Source: Isoetes taiwanensis (taxonomy: Eukaryota; Streptophyta; Lycopodiopsida; Isoetales; Isoetaceae). Taken from it: a stretch of 64,000 nt of DNA. The translations under genes were made by a program, and so were the position numbers. Position 1 is the first letter of the stretch, and each line of letters begins with the position of its first letter. Below, in pieces: positions 1 to 10,790 of the stretch. The notes beneath the pieces were generated by a model, which worked only from the letters and a program-made list of their open reading frames with translations, did no database searches and was not told the origin of the DNA. The DNA lies in contig JAJEKV010000013.1 of the NCBI GenBank assembly GCA_021234155.1, positions 9,001,193-9,065,192 on the forward strand, in the 5' to 3' direction.

Positions 1-51
1 AAGATAAGATGAATTTTTACGTCCACGGGAACCCAACGGGTTATGGGACGG
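1..51 (-). mobile_element. 3' end of a LINE (antisense), with hairpin and pentamer tail
   Basis: Read on the - strand, this stretch ends with a hairpin (CGTCC at 20-24 pairs with GGACG at 46-50; AACCC at 30-34 pairs with GGGTT at 38-42), then an A-rich run and two ATCTT units. The same architecture and near-identical outer bases occur at the 3' end of the antisense LINE at 19,633-19,700. It is therefore most simply the 3' terminus of another member of that LINE family. No coding part is recognisable to its right, so the copy is either very short or decayed. Confidence 0.55.
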
Positions 52-263
52 CACATGCAAAGGCAACAACCCATCTAAAACCTGGGGTCACTAAACACAA
101 TAACCAAATATTAAAAGACTACCAAAAAGAAGATAATGCTAATGCTAGTGGTACTTTTATGCTTCTAAAATTATCTAGACATAGCCAGAAGGTAAATACC
201 ATACCCTCTCTTATATTTATTTCTTGTGAAATGCATGCCGATAACTTCTTTTATCTATTGTAG

Positions 264-656
264 GTTCTTACAGCAATTGGAAATGTCTGCATCTGTTCAA
301 TTGCAATTTGAATGCTCATAGAAATTATTGTGATGTATCTTATTCAAAAATGCAAGTATCGTGATGGAATTAACAATCTCCTTGTGCTTCTCATTGGTGG
401 AATACCAATTGCGATGCGCACAGTCCTTTCAATAACTATGGCAATTGGATCTCATCGTTTATCACAACAGGTACACTTCACCCGTTGTAGCTTTGACTTC
501 CCCAAGGGTTCTAACTTGAAGCTTCCGTTACTAAACAGGGGGCTATCACAAAACGTATGATGGCCATTGAAGAAATGGCTGGGATGGACGTCTTATGTAG
601 TGATAAGACTGGGACCTGACTTTAAACAAGCTTACAGTGACAAGAATTTGATTGAG
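264..656 (+). pseudogene. AHA: Plasma-membrane H+-ATPase (P3A-type), two exons including the DKTGT phosphorylation site
   Basis: Translation gives the conserved run from VLTAIGN through [20 protein letters not shown] to [12 protein letters not shown] (exon 264-470). A 68-bp GT-AG intron (471-538) follows, then a second exon (539-656) beginning [19 protein letters not shown] and reaching S-D-K-T-G-T, the aspartate phosphorylated in the P-type ATPase cycle. In the family this protein pumps protons out across the plasma membrane. Damage: a TGA where glycine is expected (about 309), Arg for the second Pro of the PIAMP motif in helix M4, and two one-base losses after DKTGT (about 613 and 640). The exon ends at a GT donor (657). 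The next expected residues are found at 13,076, so both parts probably belong to one gene. The family assignment is near certain; whether it is a pseudogene or carries sequencing errors is open. Confidence 0.85.
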
Positions 657-779
657 GTAAGTTTGCATTTAATACTTACCAGTCAGGACCAATTTTCAAC
701 CACAACGAAAAAGGTGCTCACATCCCCTGGAGAATCTCCCATTGAGGAACTGGGGGACTCGAGAGCAATGGGTTATTTT

Positions 780-1180
780 CTTTGCAATGGAGAATTCTTG
801 AACAAAAGGGTATATCGTATGGGGGGAGATTAGTAGAAAGGGGGGATTCTTAAATAAAAAGAGTATATTCTAATGGGGGAATTGGTAGAAATAGGGGATT
901 GCAAATGCACATCAGGGTATTTTCAAGAAAGGGGGATTGGATCAGAGGGGAATTTGCAAATAGATTGGGGTAATTTCAAGGAAAGGGGACTAGTTCAAAA
1001 AGGGAATTTGCTAATTTTCAAGAAAGGGGGATTAGTTCAGAAGGGAATTTGCAAATGGATTGGAGTATTTTCAAATAAAAGGGGATTGAATGAAATGGAA
1101 ATTACCAAAAAACTAGAGGATTGCAATAAATACCAGGGTATTTTCTAGCAAAAGGGTAGTTTCAAGGAAAAGGGTATTTT
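780..1180 (+). repeat. Degenerate purine-rich tandem repeat
   Basis: About 400 bp of imperfect repeats built from the words GAAAGGGGGATT, TTCAAGAA and GGGAATTTGCAAAT, with unit spacing of roughly 40-55 bp. A similar G-rich decayed array is seen at 12,570-12,895. There is no credible coding capacity; the open frame across it is low-complexity. Confidence 0.6.
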
Positions 1181-2520
1181 CAATTAAAAGTGAATTTATG
1201 GTTGTATACTGGCTAAATATTTACTCAAGTCAGTTTGCATTTCCAAAATACTATCTACTTTCAATATATTAAATGGTCATATGTAGGTGGTCGGATTAGC
1301 TCATAAGAATGATTTTTTGGACTAAATAACTGATAAACTACGCCTTCAAAGAGGTCTCATCCAAAGAAAGAACCCATGTTGTTCCTACAAATGGAACCCA
1401 AATAATTCCTTTTCCGTTGTCTCTACAACCAACTGCTAACCAAAGATGCTCATGTATCTGCTTGAGTGCGTACTCACTAGGATTACCTTTCTCAGCCTCA
1501 AGAAAAGTTGTAGTAAAAAGCACTCTTGTATGGTATCTTGGCGCTTGATCTTGGCTCTCACCTTAAAAAAAGCATATTTCTCCATGATGACATGGCATGT
1601 CACACGATGACTAAGCATCTTATGCACTCCATCGGGACATGGCGTTTCTTTGGATAATGTGGCATGTCACATGATAACTAAGCATTTTATGCAAACCCAG
1701 TTGATTAGAAGAACATCAAACTTTGCAACAAATTTTGGTCCAAGCGTAACTTTTGGTCCAAATCCAAAGCCATAACATTGACCCCTCATATCAAATAACT
1801 TGTCATGATCTATGTTTGGGTGCATTTAATTTTGGAAGATATTGATGTAAACAGAGTTGTTAGTAGAACCAATGTGTTTATCTGATTCTACATAGCCTTA
1901 AGTGGTGCATTGCTAGCTAATTGCAGAGACAACAATAGTTATAAGTTAGTAAAATTTTCAGATGGGAAAGAATGTTGTTATATAAACAACAATAACAAAA
2001 AGGAGATAGCATTATGAAGAACCCATTGTGAAGGGACTAATTGTGAAGAAAAATATCACAAGGCAATGGGCAATGATTTTATTGAGTAATTTCTAACAAA
2101 ATGGCATAGATGTGCCATGCATATGTAGAGGTATGGTCTCTTAATGTAAGACTTGCCTACATGGGCTTTAGATGTAAGATAGATTACCTCATATACTTAT
2201 TCTGCATACGTAGGGATGTGTGTCGAAATGGCCTGAAGATGTAAGACTGAGGCTGAGGTAATGGTGACACCCATGGGCTATTATCAGCAATAGGCCATGA
2301 GGATGCTCCAAGTTTGATAGTTTAGTTTTATTTTCATTTTCCCTATAGGTTGGGCACCCAGCTTTATAAGCATCAACATTATATACAACAACATGGAAAG
2401 TGGGTCGCATTTTTTGCCTGAAAATGAGCCACAGTCCGCCACGTGGCATATCCCTACAATCCGGAATGGAAAGTGGGATGCCTATTCCGAGCATATAAAA
2501 ATTAACAGGTTATAACCGGT
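1181..2520. other. No gene recognised
   Basis: AT-rich intronic or intergenic DNA. Two near-repeats of ATGACATGGCATGTCACA-type sequence are visible (about 1,587 and 1,660). Short open frames on both strands match nothing I know. Confidence 0.5.
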
Positions 2521-2524
2521 TGCC

Positions 2525-2740
2525 AAAAATAAGCACACGTTTCATTTTAAACAGAAGTAGGTTTTACACACAAATAGATTTACACAGAAGTAGATTAACT
2601 CAGGAAGCCGAACTTTACACAGAAGTAGATTAACTCAGGAAGGAAGTTCGGCACTGTAGATTAACTCAAGAAGCAAGTTCGGCACTGTAAATTACACAGA
2701 AGTTTTTAACTCAGAAGTAGATTTACACAGAAGTAGATAC
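2525..2740. repeat. Short tandem repeat (ACACAGAAGTAGATT words)
   Basis: Repeated words ACACAGAAGTAGATT, AACTCAGGAAG and AAGTTCGGCACTGTA recur four to six times over about 200 bp in slightly different order, giving a decayed tandem array. No coding frame runs through it. Confidence 0.6.
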
Positions 2741-3221
2741 ATGAACAGAGCAAATAGCTACAGTTTAGCCGTTGTTGCAGCTTCAAGGCCGAAAACTAGG
2801 ATCAAATCTTTGAGAAATGTTTCTTCAGCGGCATCAAAATTTGCCCCTGCCGCTCCAAACTAAAAGAAACAGACATGCAAAGTAAGTAAAAAAAACCAGA
2901 AGGATGAACAAGAAAAGTTCAAAAACAGAGCATGAACAAGAAGGATGCCGAAGAGCCCATTAAAGAAACCGATTAAAGAAACCGATTATTCTTATGTTAT
3001 TCTTAAAGAAACCGATTAAAGACACCGGATCTTCAAGAAACAGCAAGATTTGAACCTAGAAAGAGAAATGAAGATCAATCTTGCAAAATGCCCCCTTTTA
3101 CAAACCTTGCAGCTACGAAAATGCTGGATCCGGCCGAGAATGCTGGACAAGAAGCTTCAATCTACGAAAATGCTGGACGAAAATGCTATGAGCCGCCCAG
3201 CGTTAGGGAACGCCGCGGGCC

Positions 3222-3345
3222 AAGCGCCATCGCCATAGCCGTGGAGCCCGGCGCCATAGCCGAGGAGCCCAGCGCCATAGCCGAAGAGCCAAGCGCCATC
3301 GCCATAGCCGAAGAGCCCAGCGCCATCGCCAGACCTCAACAAAAA
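3222..3345 (+). repeat. Minisatellite of about 20 bp (GCCATAGCC type)
   Basis: Five to six imperfect copies of GAGCCCAGCGCCATAGCCGA. In one frame it encodes an Ala-Ile-Glu-Glu-Pro-Ser repeat, but the frame is also open in other phases because of base composition, so I do not call a protein. A related motif in the opposite sense occurs near 31,955-32,025. Confidence 0.65.
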
Positions 3346-3365
3346 AAAAAAAGCTCCCACTTTCC

Positions 3366-3900
3366 ATGTTGTGCGGCATGGCTACCGGTCCCACATTCCG
3401 GGTGGCGGTGACCAGCTCCGGCTCCGCCGGTCAGCGGGGCCCCAGGTCCCCACACCGGAATGTGGTCCCGATAACCATGCCATCATACATTATATACACC
3501 GACATTATATACGACAAATATTCTACGACCAATTTTGGAGGGAAAAGCCCTCTACCATTTCCTCCGGCAACGAGCTTCAGCGCATTGGCCATGAATGATA
3601 TATTATGCAGATTAGGAACGATCCGTGCTAGATGTTTCCGGCCATAGTCTCTGGCTTGCAAGGTATTACAGAATCTCTATCCAGGCGATTCTTTTGAGGC
3701 TGGTGTGGCGTCGGAAAGGTAAGCCTTTATAGAACTCTATTCGAGTTTTTTGAATCTTTAAATCTATAGGTTAAAAAAGTACCTGCCTCTGTTCACGCAA
3801 TTTACCATTCAAAAACCATTCAAAAGACGATTTATGTCTTTTCTGAAGCTTAGATCTTGCCTTGAAGAAAATTCTTATCAAGATTCTTGACGTGCAACTA
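3366..3900. other. GC-rich to AT-rich transition, no gene recognised
   Basis: Overlapping open frames on both strands between 3,366 and 3,661 cannot be matched to a family. Two TTATATAC words lie near 3,488-3,510. The stretch directly precedes the eIF3c pseudogene and may include its decayed 5' end, but I cannot align the N-terminus. Confidence 0.4.
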
Positions 3901-3929
3901 TGCACCATTGGCAACAGTGATATTATTTT

Positions 3930-5190
3930 TGCCAACGCCGGGTTGTTAAATCAGCCAAGGATAAGCGTTTTGATGAAGGAAATGACCACAACAATTAAGG
4001 AGCGGATGAGGAACCACATGAAGATTAATGGCTTGGGTAAGTCTACGTGGAGAGCTTTGATAAAATAAACAAGCAGCTTGAGAAGGTCATTAGGGTCCAC
4101 GAAAACCGATAAGGTTCCTCGTCTATACATCAAAGCTCTTGTCACATTAGAAGATTTTCTACGCCCGGACTTTTAGCTAACAAAGATGCAAAGAAGAAAA
4201 TAAGTTGTAGCAATGCAAAAGCGGAGAAATTCGTCAAAGCCCGTAGTCCTAAGAGGATGGTGATAAAGCGTAGAGTGATGATTTAAGAAGCATCGTGTTC
4301 GAACCCTGAATACGTTGATGAGGAGCCCTGAGGGTATTATTGCACGTAATGACTCGATGAAGATGTGTTTGAGGAGGCCGGGAAAAGAGCAAAAGTAGGA
4401 AGGATAGGTTAATGGACAATCAATTTAAGAAAGATCCAAGTGAGATTACATGGGACATGGTCGACAAAGAAGCCGAAAAGAAATAATTGCCGTAAGAGGT
4501 AGGAAAGGCACAGATAGGGTAGAACAAGTTGAGCAGTTGACTTATTTGACACGAAGTTGCAAAACTCCCGCTCAAAAGCTGGAAATTTTGCTCCGGTTGT
4601 CTCTCGCACGTTTGATGTGACATCTGGTCTAAATACATATTTGCCACTCCGTTTGGAAAAAGTCGGTTACAAAATATTTTGGTTATCTTGGATGTGCTTG
4701 CCCGGTTTCCAAATATAATAATGAATGAAAATCTTTGAACAAGACATGGACGCAGAGACCCGATAAGGGAGCAGATTATGAAGGAGAAATTCACATCTGG
4801 GGGAACATTGTTTCATATCTGGAGAAAATTGATGATGAACTATTTAAGAGCCTGCAATTCATTGACCCACATACTAAGGAGTATGTGGAACGGATGCGTG
4901 ATGAACCATTGTTCATGGTTCTGGGCCAAAATATTCAGGATTATGTGCATCGGATTGGGGACATGAGATCTGTTGCAAGAGTAGCATTGAGAAGGTTAGA
5001 ACATGTGTACTATAAGCCCCAAGAAGTGTACGAAAGCTATGAGGAAGCTTGCAGAAATGCAAGCACATAGCAAATGAACCTGAACCAGAAACTTACGATG
5101 ATGACGGTAATCTTATATCTGCAGATCCACGCCTTACAGCAGAGATAAGGGAGCCACCCTCATTTGTAACAACTCCAGAGTTGGTTGCGT
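3930..5190 (+). pseudogene. EIF3C: Eukaryotic translation initiation factor 3 subunit c (eIF3c), decayed partial copy
   Basis: Fragments in family order across three frames: RRVVKSAKDKRFDE (from about 3,937), MTTTIKERMRNHMKIN, FDKINKQLEKVIRVHE (about 4,055), LLANKDAKKKISCSNAK (about 4,170), [11 protein letters not shown] (about 4,430), then a long clean stretch from 4,760 with [41 protein letters not shown] and [11 protein letters not shown], and finally PPSFVTTPELV near 5,160. In the family eIF3c is a scaffold subunit of eIF3 that contacts eIF1 and eIF5 on the 40S ribosome. Many stops and frameshifts are present, and no introns are evident across about 1.2 kb. It covers only the N-terminal half and sits inside the putative H+-ATPase intron. 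A processed or transposed fragment is likely. The family call is strong. Confidence 0.85.
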
Positions 5191-5339
5191 GTTGCAAGTG
5201 GAATGACTTGCTTTTATTTGTTCATTTCAGAGGAAGAGGAGGAGAATACTGTGTCTTCTCAAGAGAAGCATGTAATCCTCGTGAACACCTTGGAGTTAAG
5301 GTAAAACCCGGGGGCTTCACCTCTTTATATAGAGCATAT

Positions 5340-5870
5340 GGCATGTGCGTGCAAGGGGTCGACTGAAACCCCCCTTAATACGGCTTTTTGCGGGCGAAAC
5401 CCCCCAACCATACGTAAATATGAATTTTAATTTTTGGCCCCTTATCCGTACATATACGCCAGTCCCAACTAGCAATCCATATACCCTTTCCCGTACATAT
5501 ACTGGAATGTTGGCCGATGTTTATCATACATATACTGGAATGTTGGCCAATGGTTGGATTTATAATGTTGGCATATGGGATGTTGAAATGTTCATGAAAT
5601 GTTGTCCTAACCCCTATGGTAGTTGCTCACCCTTATGGCAACACTTATGGCCAAACATCATAACCTATGTCACCTCAAAAGGTTTACATCATAACCTATG
5701 TCACCTCAAAAGGGACGTTGCCATCATAACCTCTAACATGATAATCATAACCTTCAACATGATAATCTATAACCTTTAAAATAAAATCATAACCTTAAGA
5801 TGATAATCTATTGGCATAATGACATCATAATGGTTGGGCATATTGGCATCAAATCTGCATATTCGGTTTT
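5340..5870. repeat. Short local duplications, no gene
   Basis: CATATACTGGAATGTTGGCC occurs twice (about 5,497 and 5,529). CATAACCTATGTCACCTCAA occurs twice (about 5,660 and 5,692). A run of ATAACCTTNAACATGATAAT words lies between 5,730 and 5,812. This is tandem slippage in AT-rich DNA. Confidence 0.6.
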
Positions 5871-5874
5871 TGCT

Positions 5875-5880
5875 TTATAA
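5875..5880 (+). promoter_or_regulatory. TATA-like box
   Basis: TTATAA in a CTTTATAAGTAG context, about 100 bp upstream of the ORF at 5,978 and followed by GC-richer leader-like sequence. It is a candidate promoter by position only. Confidence 0.3.
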
Positions 5881-5977
5881 GTAGTGGCGGGAGTAGTCTC
5901 TTCATCACCATCACCTATCCATTTCCCGGATCCTATTCCTTCCCCCAAGTTCCTTCCTTCCTTCTCCTCGCTTTGGA

Positions 5978-6262
5978 ATGGCCCGGATCAAGGTGACTGC
6001 CCGAAGGCAGCCTGCAGAATCGTCCTCTTCCAGCCATCCAGGCATGGAGATGATGTTTGTGGCCACATTTACTTGTTTGGAGGTGAACCGATTGAAGGAT
6101 CAAGGAGCAAATGTGTCTGCCCAGGTGCAGAACTGGCTTGATCGGGTTTGTCCGCATGAGGCACGTCTTCTACAGATGAACATTGAGGCAACTGGCCTAC
6201 TCCTTCGAGTTTACCTTCAGATGCCCCCTCCAGGCTATATCACGCATGGGATGCAAGGATAA
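5978..6262 (+). CDS. Hypothetical small protein (94 aa) with basic N-terminus
   Basis: The frame begins MARIKVTARRQPAESSSSS and continues through a helix-prone middle (NWLDRVCPHEARLLQMNIEATGLLL) to a stop at 6,262. It lies about 100 bp behind a TATA-like box in GC-richer sequence than its neighbours. I do not recognise a family. The first ten residues resemble the start of histone H3, but no histone fold follows. It could be a leader ORF of a decayed retroelement, a small gene, or a chance ORF. Confidence 0.3.
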   Translation: MARIKVTARRQPAESSSSSHPGMEMMFVATFTCLEVNRLKDQGANVSAQVQNWLDRVCPHEARLLQMNIEATGLLLRVYLQMPPPGYITHGMQG

Positions 6263-6296
6263 TCGGCTTTATAATCTAACACTTTGATATTTCTGT

Positions 6297-6475
6297 AAAA
6301 ACCAGGGGTGAAAACAATGCATGCATGAGTTTTTTTTGTAAAAGCAGTCTTCAATATTATATAATATGGTCAGAATATGGTAGCTTCAGGTATTGCAGGG
6401 GTAAAAACATGCAAGGCTTCTGCATGCACGAGTTTTCTTGTACAAAAAATCTTCAACATAATATAATATGGTATC
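6297..6475 (+). repeat. Tandem duplication of about 95 bp
   Basis: Two diverged copies share GGGGT(G)AAAA(C)A, TGCATGCAYGAGTTTT, TTGTA, AATCTTCAA and ATATAATATGGT in the same order (first copy from about 6,304, second from about 6,398). No gene is present. Confidence 0.6.
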
Positions 6476-7044
6476 TTTTTGTGTAAACTGTAGTTGCATT
6501 TGTCTTTTTCTGTAAACTGTAGTAAACTATGGTTCTATTTACTTCAAATAAGAAACTGAAACTGAAAATCTCTTGCACATCCAAACAAAACTGTTGCAGG
6601 TCTGTTGCAGATCTAATGTTTACAACTTTAAACCTGGCTTTGAACTTCCAAACGCTACCAAAGAACTTCCAAACGCTACCTAAACTGCAAGGATGACACA
6701 CAGTAATCTTAAGTCAGTATTAAGTGCATGCAAAATAGACATTTAAATTATTCTTTCTACATCTATATCTGAAACCGGTCTGAAACATCCTTCCTACATT
6801 CAAGTCTACATGTCCATAAAGCAAGCAGTTCCAAACAAAGTTCAAACAAGAGTTCAAATAGGGTTCCTTTTACCACTCTCCAAGCAGAACATTTTGTTTA
6901 CGTTCAGATCAAGGCTCAGGTGACCTTCTGCTTCCCTTTCCCACCACCTAAATATTCCAGAATCCATTAAATATGTCAGACCTTTAAACATTTAAACAAA
7001 TTCTAAACCTGCAACTGTGAACACATATAAAATACAAGTAAACA
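6476..7044. other. No gene recognised; probable 3' flank of the antisense transposase-like gene
   Basis: AT-rich sequence downstream of the stop codon at 7,045 of the antisense gene. It contains a direct repeat of GAACTTCCAAACGCTACC (about 6,643 and 6,663). No terminal inverted repeat could be identified by eye. Confidence 0.4.
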
Positions 7045-8360
7045 TTAACCTTTCGACTGATCAGCAATAAATCTCTCAAATTGCAATCTGTCATGGTCAT
7101 CAAGTACATATGTTCCAGATTTTGGCTTGTAAGTTAGATTAGCCAAAGCAATGACAGAATCTAATGATATCATATTGCTGTCCGACAGGTCAAATGTGTA
7201 CCAACTTCTTTTTCCAGAATTATGCTGGTTATACCATGCCAAGTTAAGTTCAACCAAATAAGAAGGTCTGGAACTCAGATCAATTGGCTCCCTACTTTCT
7301 TTCCACCCTCTACCAATCTTCTTTCGAATACTAATAATCCTACCCAAGTACCAAGTTGCCTTCAAAACCTCATGCTTTCCCTTAACTTGACATGCCTTGG
7401 CTTCCACCTCAAAGAAAACTGCACAATCAGATCCAATGCCAAGAGCAGTGGCTGCATTAATTTCCTTATTCCTTACATCCATTTGCAAAACATGATTTTT
7501 CACTTTGGTTAATCTATCCTTGGAGAGCCAAGGATTTCCATTAAGCTGGCTGACAAGAGTGGACTTGCATACTTTTTTATTGTCTATCATCACACATCTT
7601 TCAACTTTCACTATTTCTGGCTGCTCGGTCTCATCCACCATGTCATCAAATGTATGTCTCAATTCCATCTTTGCTGTTATTTCCTCAATGTCTTCCACAG
7701 CTGAGCCTGCACAAGAGCCTGCAGCAACATCCTCTTCATGTTCCACTTCAGCCCGATCTGTCTCATCTTCACACTCCATCGAATCCAACTGTTGGAAGTA
7801 TTTCTTGTCAAAATAATCCTCATGCTTCCAAGGATGAGTCCACCATGTGTCAACTCCCTTCTCGTTACAGCAAATGCCAACTTTCAAACACATCTCTTGT
7901 GCTTCTCTCATTCCTTCTTTTAAAGCACACGTAATTTTGTCTGAATTGTCAACTGTGCTATAATTTCCTAAATCACAAGTCAACTCTATACCATCAGGAC
8001 TTGCCTTCTTCTCTAAAACATGCCAGATGTTTTCTTGCTTCAAATGTGAACAACAATTTCCGAAACTTGAAACTCGCCACTCTATTCAAAGCATTTGTTT
8101 GCTTTCGAAAGTGTCCGCGCACTGTGTAGGACCTTTTATTTTGGATCATGCCTCCCACCTTACTAAAGAAATTTTCACAACACCCGAACCCGTGCACTCA
8201 AGGGAACAAAATGCCAATGCAATTCTCATCAAAAAACTTGATCAACAAAACAAAGAAAATGGCATGACAATTGTATATCAAGGAATGTCTCACGGTGATG
8301 AAGTTTTGCTTCAAAGTGTGCGTTGGATGCCTTATTATCCACAACCTCCATAGCCTAAGA
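7045..8360 (-). CDS. C-terminal block of the transposase-like gene (ENFF motif and variable tail)
   Basis: After an AG acceptor near 8,355 the - strand reads FFDENCIGILF, a TGA, then HGFGCCENFFSKVGGMIQNK, HFRKQTNALNRVASFKF, and (after a frame change near 8,040) a 332-residue open frame to the stop at 7,045. The ENFF glutamate is the candidate third catalytic residue. The 332-residue tail has an acidic middle (EDETDRAEVEHEED) and a conserved-looking end (WYTFDLSDSNMISLDSVIALANLTY). The family of the tail is not recognised. One stop and one frame change are visible. Confidence 0.5.
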
Positions 8361-8422
8361 AAACAAAAAACATAACAACTCTTGTGAGAAACAAGAAACC
8401 ATCACAAACATAAACTCAATAA

Positions 8423-9859
8423 TTACCTTAAGAAGAATGAGACTGTAGATGCTGCCTTGACACGATCCCACAGGTCCATATGCGGTGATAAGAATATGTC
8501 AATGTATAAGGCCACAACAGAAATGTAGGTTTCAGTTCCTAAAGTCCGCATTGGAGGAGAATTAGATGGATCTCGTAGTGTACGTAGACAAGATTGAACC
8601 TTCCGTGAAGCAATCCGTTGTGCTGCCCTCCAATTTTGTCTGTCCTTCCTTTCTACATCTCCAAGTTGAAGGCCATGCTCTCCTTGGAATGCATGGAATA
8701 CGTGCCAAATGTCATTCAATGTGACAAGATCTTCTCCTAAAAACAGCCTCCTAGCTGCATTATCTAGTGGATTGATTAGTTTCTTTCCGTTGTGTATAAA
8801 ATCTTGATCATGCAAGCCTTGAATGCTGCCATCATTCCTCTTTGCTGCAGAAAAAACCCAACCTTCCCACTGGATTGCAAATTTTGTTCCTGCATCCTTC
8901 AATTTTGTGTAATCTTCCATCATGCAACACCGTCTACGTGCATCTCCATCCGAGCTATGGCCAATTAATGGCCCCAAACCTGCCCTCAAATTCTTATCCC
9001 ACGTAACTTCAATTTCTTCCCATTGAGCTTTCACGGCTTTACTATCAAACTTGTTGCATGTAAGTTGTATGGCTAGGACAAGCTTCGGAAGACGTGCATG
9101 CAATGGATTTACAATGAAAACACGAGCATAGTGTGCTATCATATTCTTCTCAAAAGCATCAACTATCTTCTTGTAGCCTGTATAACCACTTCCAACCTTT
9201 ACAATAAAGCTTGGTTCACATGCATGGTTCTCCAAGACGCCACAAAACCCTATTAAGCAGTCTTCTTTTGCATTCCAGTATACAGACCTCTTTATGACTG
9301 TCTCATCTTCTGCAACAAGAGTGGGAACACATCCAGCTTTCAAGTCAAGGGCTGCCATGTGCCTGGCATATATGTTTGCCAAATGAATAAATGTTTCCTC
9401 CACTATGCCAACCCTATAGGTAAAATTTTTCCTAGTGGACCGCATTGTGGTTGATAGACTAGGACCAGAGAAATTTAGGGTCAAAAAATTATGCATCCTC
9501 CTTCCACCCCATATTCTAATGGTCTCAAACAACTCTTTGGTTGTCCGGTTGTAACGCCTCTTATGTCCCTCGGTCTTATGACATTTTGAGCAATGTCGGT
9601 GAGAAAGTTCCATTGTGGCTGGTTTACCATCAAATTTTCCTTGTGAGTGAGCCTCTCTTATATCATTGCAAAACTTGCGCACATCTTTTCGATTCATGGA
9701 CTCACTCAAACTTCCTCGTAGAGATCTGACCTTCACAGACAAAGCTACATTCTTTATCTTTGAGAAAGTCAATTCTTTCTTCAATAACCTATTTTCAAGC
9801 CCCATTGCCTTTGGCCATTTTTTTGCGCTCGGTGTATGAGGAAATCTACCCTTGTACAA
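8423..9859 (-). CDS. Transposase-like catalytic core (RNase-H-like candidate)
   Basis: A single 478-codon open frame. It has a basic N-terminal helix region, CSKC at residues 90-93 with nearby His (possible zinc binding), then LVAEDETVIK with D185, followed by VYWNAKEDCLIGFCG, typical of P/THAP9-like cores where an Asp-Glu pair precedes a W-x5-8-LIGF strand. HSSDGDARRR (D304) fits the second acidic residue, and a helical C-terminal region (RQNWRAAQRIASRKVQSC) follows. The - strand sequence at the left end is CTTAAG followed by GTAATT, a good splice donor, so the exon probably ends near 8,431 and continues at 8,355. The first codon of the open frame is not ATG. The upstream exon with CSYCAAIPKER lies in another frame. 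Related ORFs are known to me in plants only as uncharacterised proteins. Confidence 0.6.
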   Translation of the reverse strand: MYKGRFPHTPSAKKWPKAMGLENRLLKKELTFSKIKNVALSVKVRSLRGSLSESMNRKDVRKFCNDIREAHSQGKFDGKPATMELSHRHCSKCHKTEGHKRRYNRTTKELFETIRIWGGRRMHNFLTLNFSGPSLSTTMRSTRKNFTYRVGIVEETFIHLANIYARHMAALDLKAGCVPTLVAEDETVIKRSVYWNAKEDCLIGFCGVLENHACEPSFIVKVGSGYTGYKKIVDAFEKNMIAHYARVFIVNPLHARLPKLVLAIQLTCNKFDSKAVKAQWEEIEVTWDKNLRAGLGPLIGHSSDGDARRRCCMMEDYTKLKDAGTKFAIQWEGWVFSAAKRNDGSIQGLHDQDFIHNGKKLINPLDNAARRLFLGEDLVTLNDIWHVFHAFQGEHGLQLGDVERKDRQNWRAAQRIASRKVQSCLRTLRDPSNSPPMRTLGTETYISVVALYIDIFLSPHMDLWDRVKAASTVSFFLR

Positions 9860-10318
9860 GTCTTTGTATCACGTTGACCTCTCTCTATTTTTTTCTCATC
9901 TTGTCTGTATACTCTCATACGGAAGTCCCTCTCTTTGGGAATTGCTGCACAATAAGAACATTGGAAGTTTGGAAAGCTTTTACTATCTAAACTCACTCTG
10001 CAAAGACCTCACATGCCGTAATGTTCCATTGACCTCAACCACCTCGTCACCTATCCGAACTTTGTCGCTATCTTTGGTTCAGAGTACCAAGATTGACCTG
10101 CCTTGGAATCATCTAGAAAAGGCCTCAAGTCCCTCTTCTTTGTGCCATACCTATATTCTAGTTGCCAGAAACCCCAACATAGTAAACCCAAACACTCATT
10201 TCCTGCTTTATTTAATTGTTTTATGACAACAATGAAACAAACAGGAAGAAAAAAAAATCATACATCTCGCATGCAAAGATAAATGAGACTATGAAATACT
10301 AAAGTTGCTACAATAAAC

Positions 10319-10790
10319 TTACTTGAAGAACTCGTGACTTGTCTCAAGGCCACAAATGCTTGTAGGAGCTGGAGCACACAACAAAATGTCAAGCAAAATG
10401 TTAACGGGCAGATTTATGTGCAACACTAAATTATACAATACTTTGTTACCTTTGATGAAATAGGAAAGCATGCTTTTTGCCCAGTCCATTAACTTCCTTT
10501 GCTGGCCTGCCAACCCTTTTTGATTCATTGGACCTGTTCTCCTTCTTTTGTTGGGCAGCAACATGTCTATTACTTTTCATGTGCTCCTTCATATTGTCAA
10601 CTACATCCCCTCTCTCTGGAAATAGAAGAAGAGCCCTGTTGCATGTCATACAAGTAATACAAATGTCTTCCCTCTTTGCATAGCCTCCTATGCTGTCCTG
10701 AAACAGCTCAAACCTCACTTGATATTGCTCAATAAAAGGGGCAACCGTTGTTGACATGCAAAGCTCCACTGCTGCCCTATTTTCAGCCAC
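10319..10790 (-). CDS. Zinc-finger block of the transposase-like gene
   Basis: The - strand encodes VELCMSTTVAPFIEQYQVRFELF, then CITCMTCNRALLLFPERGDVV with MKEHMKSNRH, giving a C-x2-C…H-x4-H arrangement like BED or C2H2 DNA-binding fingers, followed by basic KRVGRPAKEV (AT-hook-like). The block ends in CATCAAAG with a GTAACA donor near 10,451. A small exon (APTSICGLETSHEFF, about 10,318-10,371) follows between an AG acceptor and a GTAAGT donor. It would supply target or terminus recognition for the transposase. Confidence 0.5.

Noticed and set aside
1338..2494. Short antisense ORFs
   Set aside because: No motifs and no neighbouring exons in order; random expectation for this length.
3366..3661. 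Overlapping ORFs on both strands in a GC-rich stretch
   Set aside because: Mutual overlap in several frames and no family match; stop-poor because of base composition.
4290..4312. TGTTCGAACCC, a T-arm-like word
   Set aside because: It lies inside the eIF3c pseudogene and no tRNA cloverleaf can be built around it.
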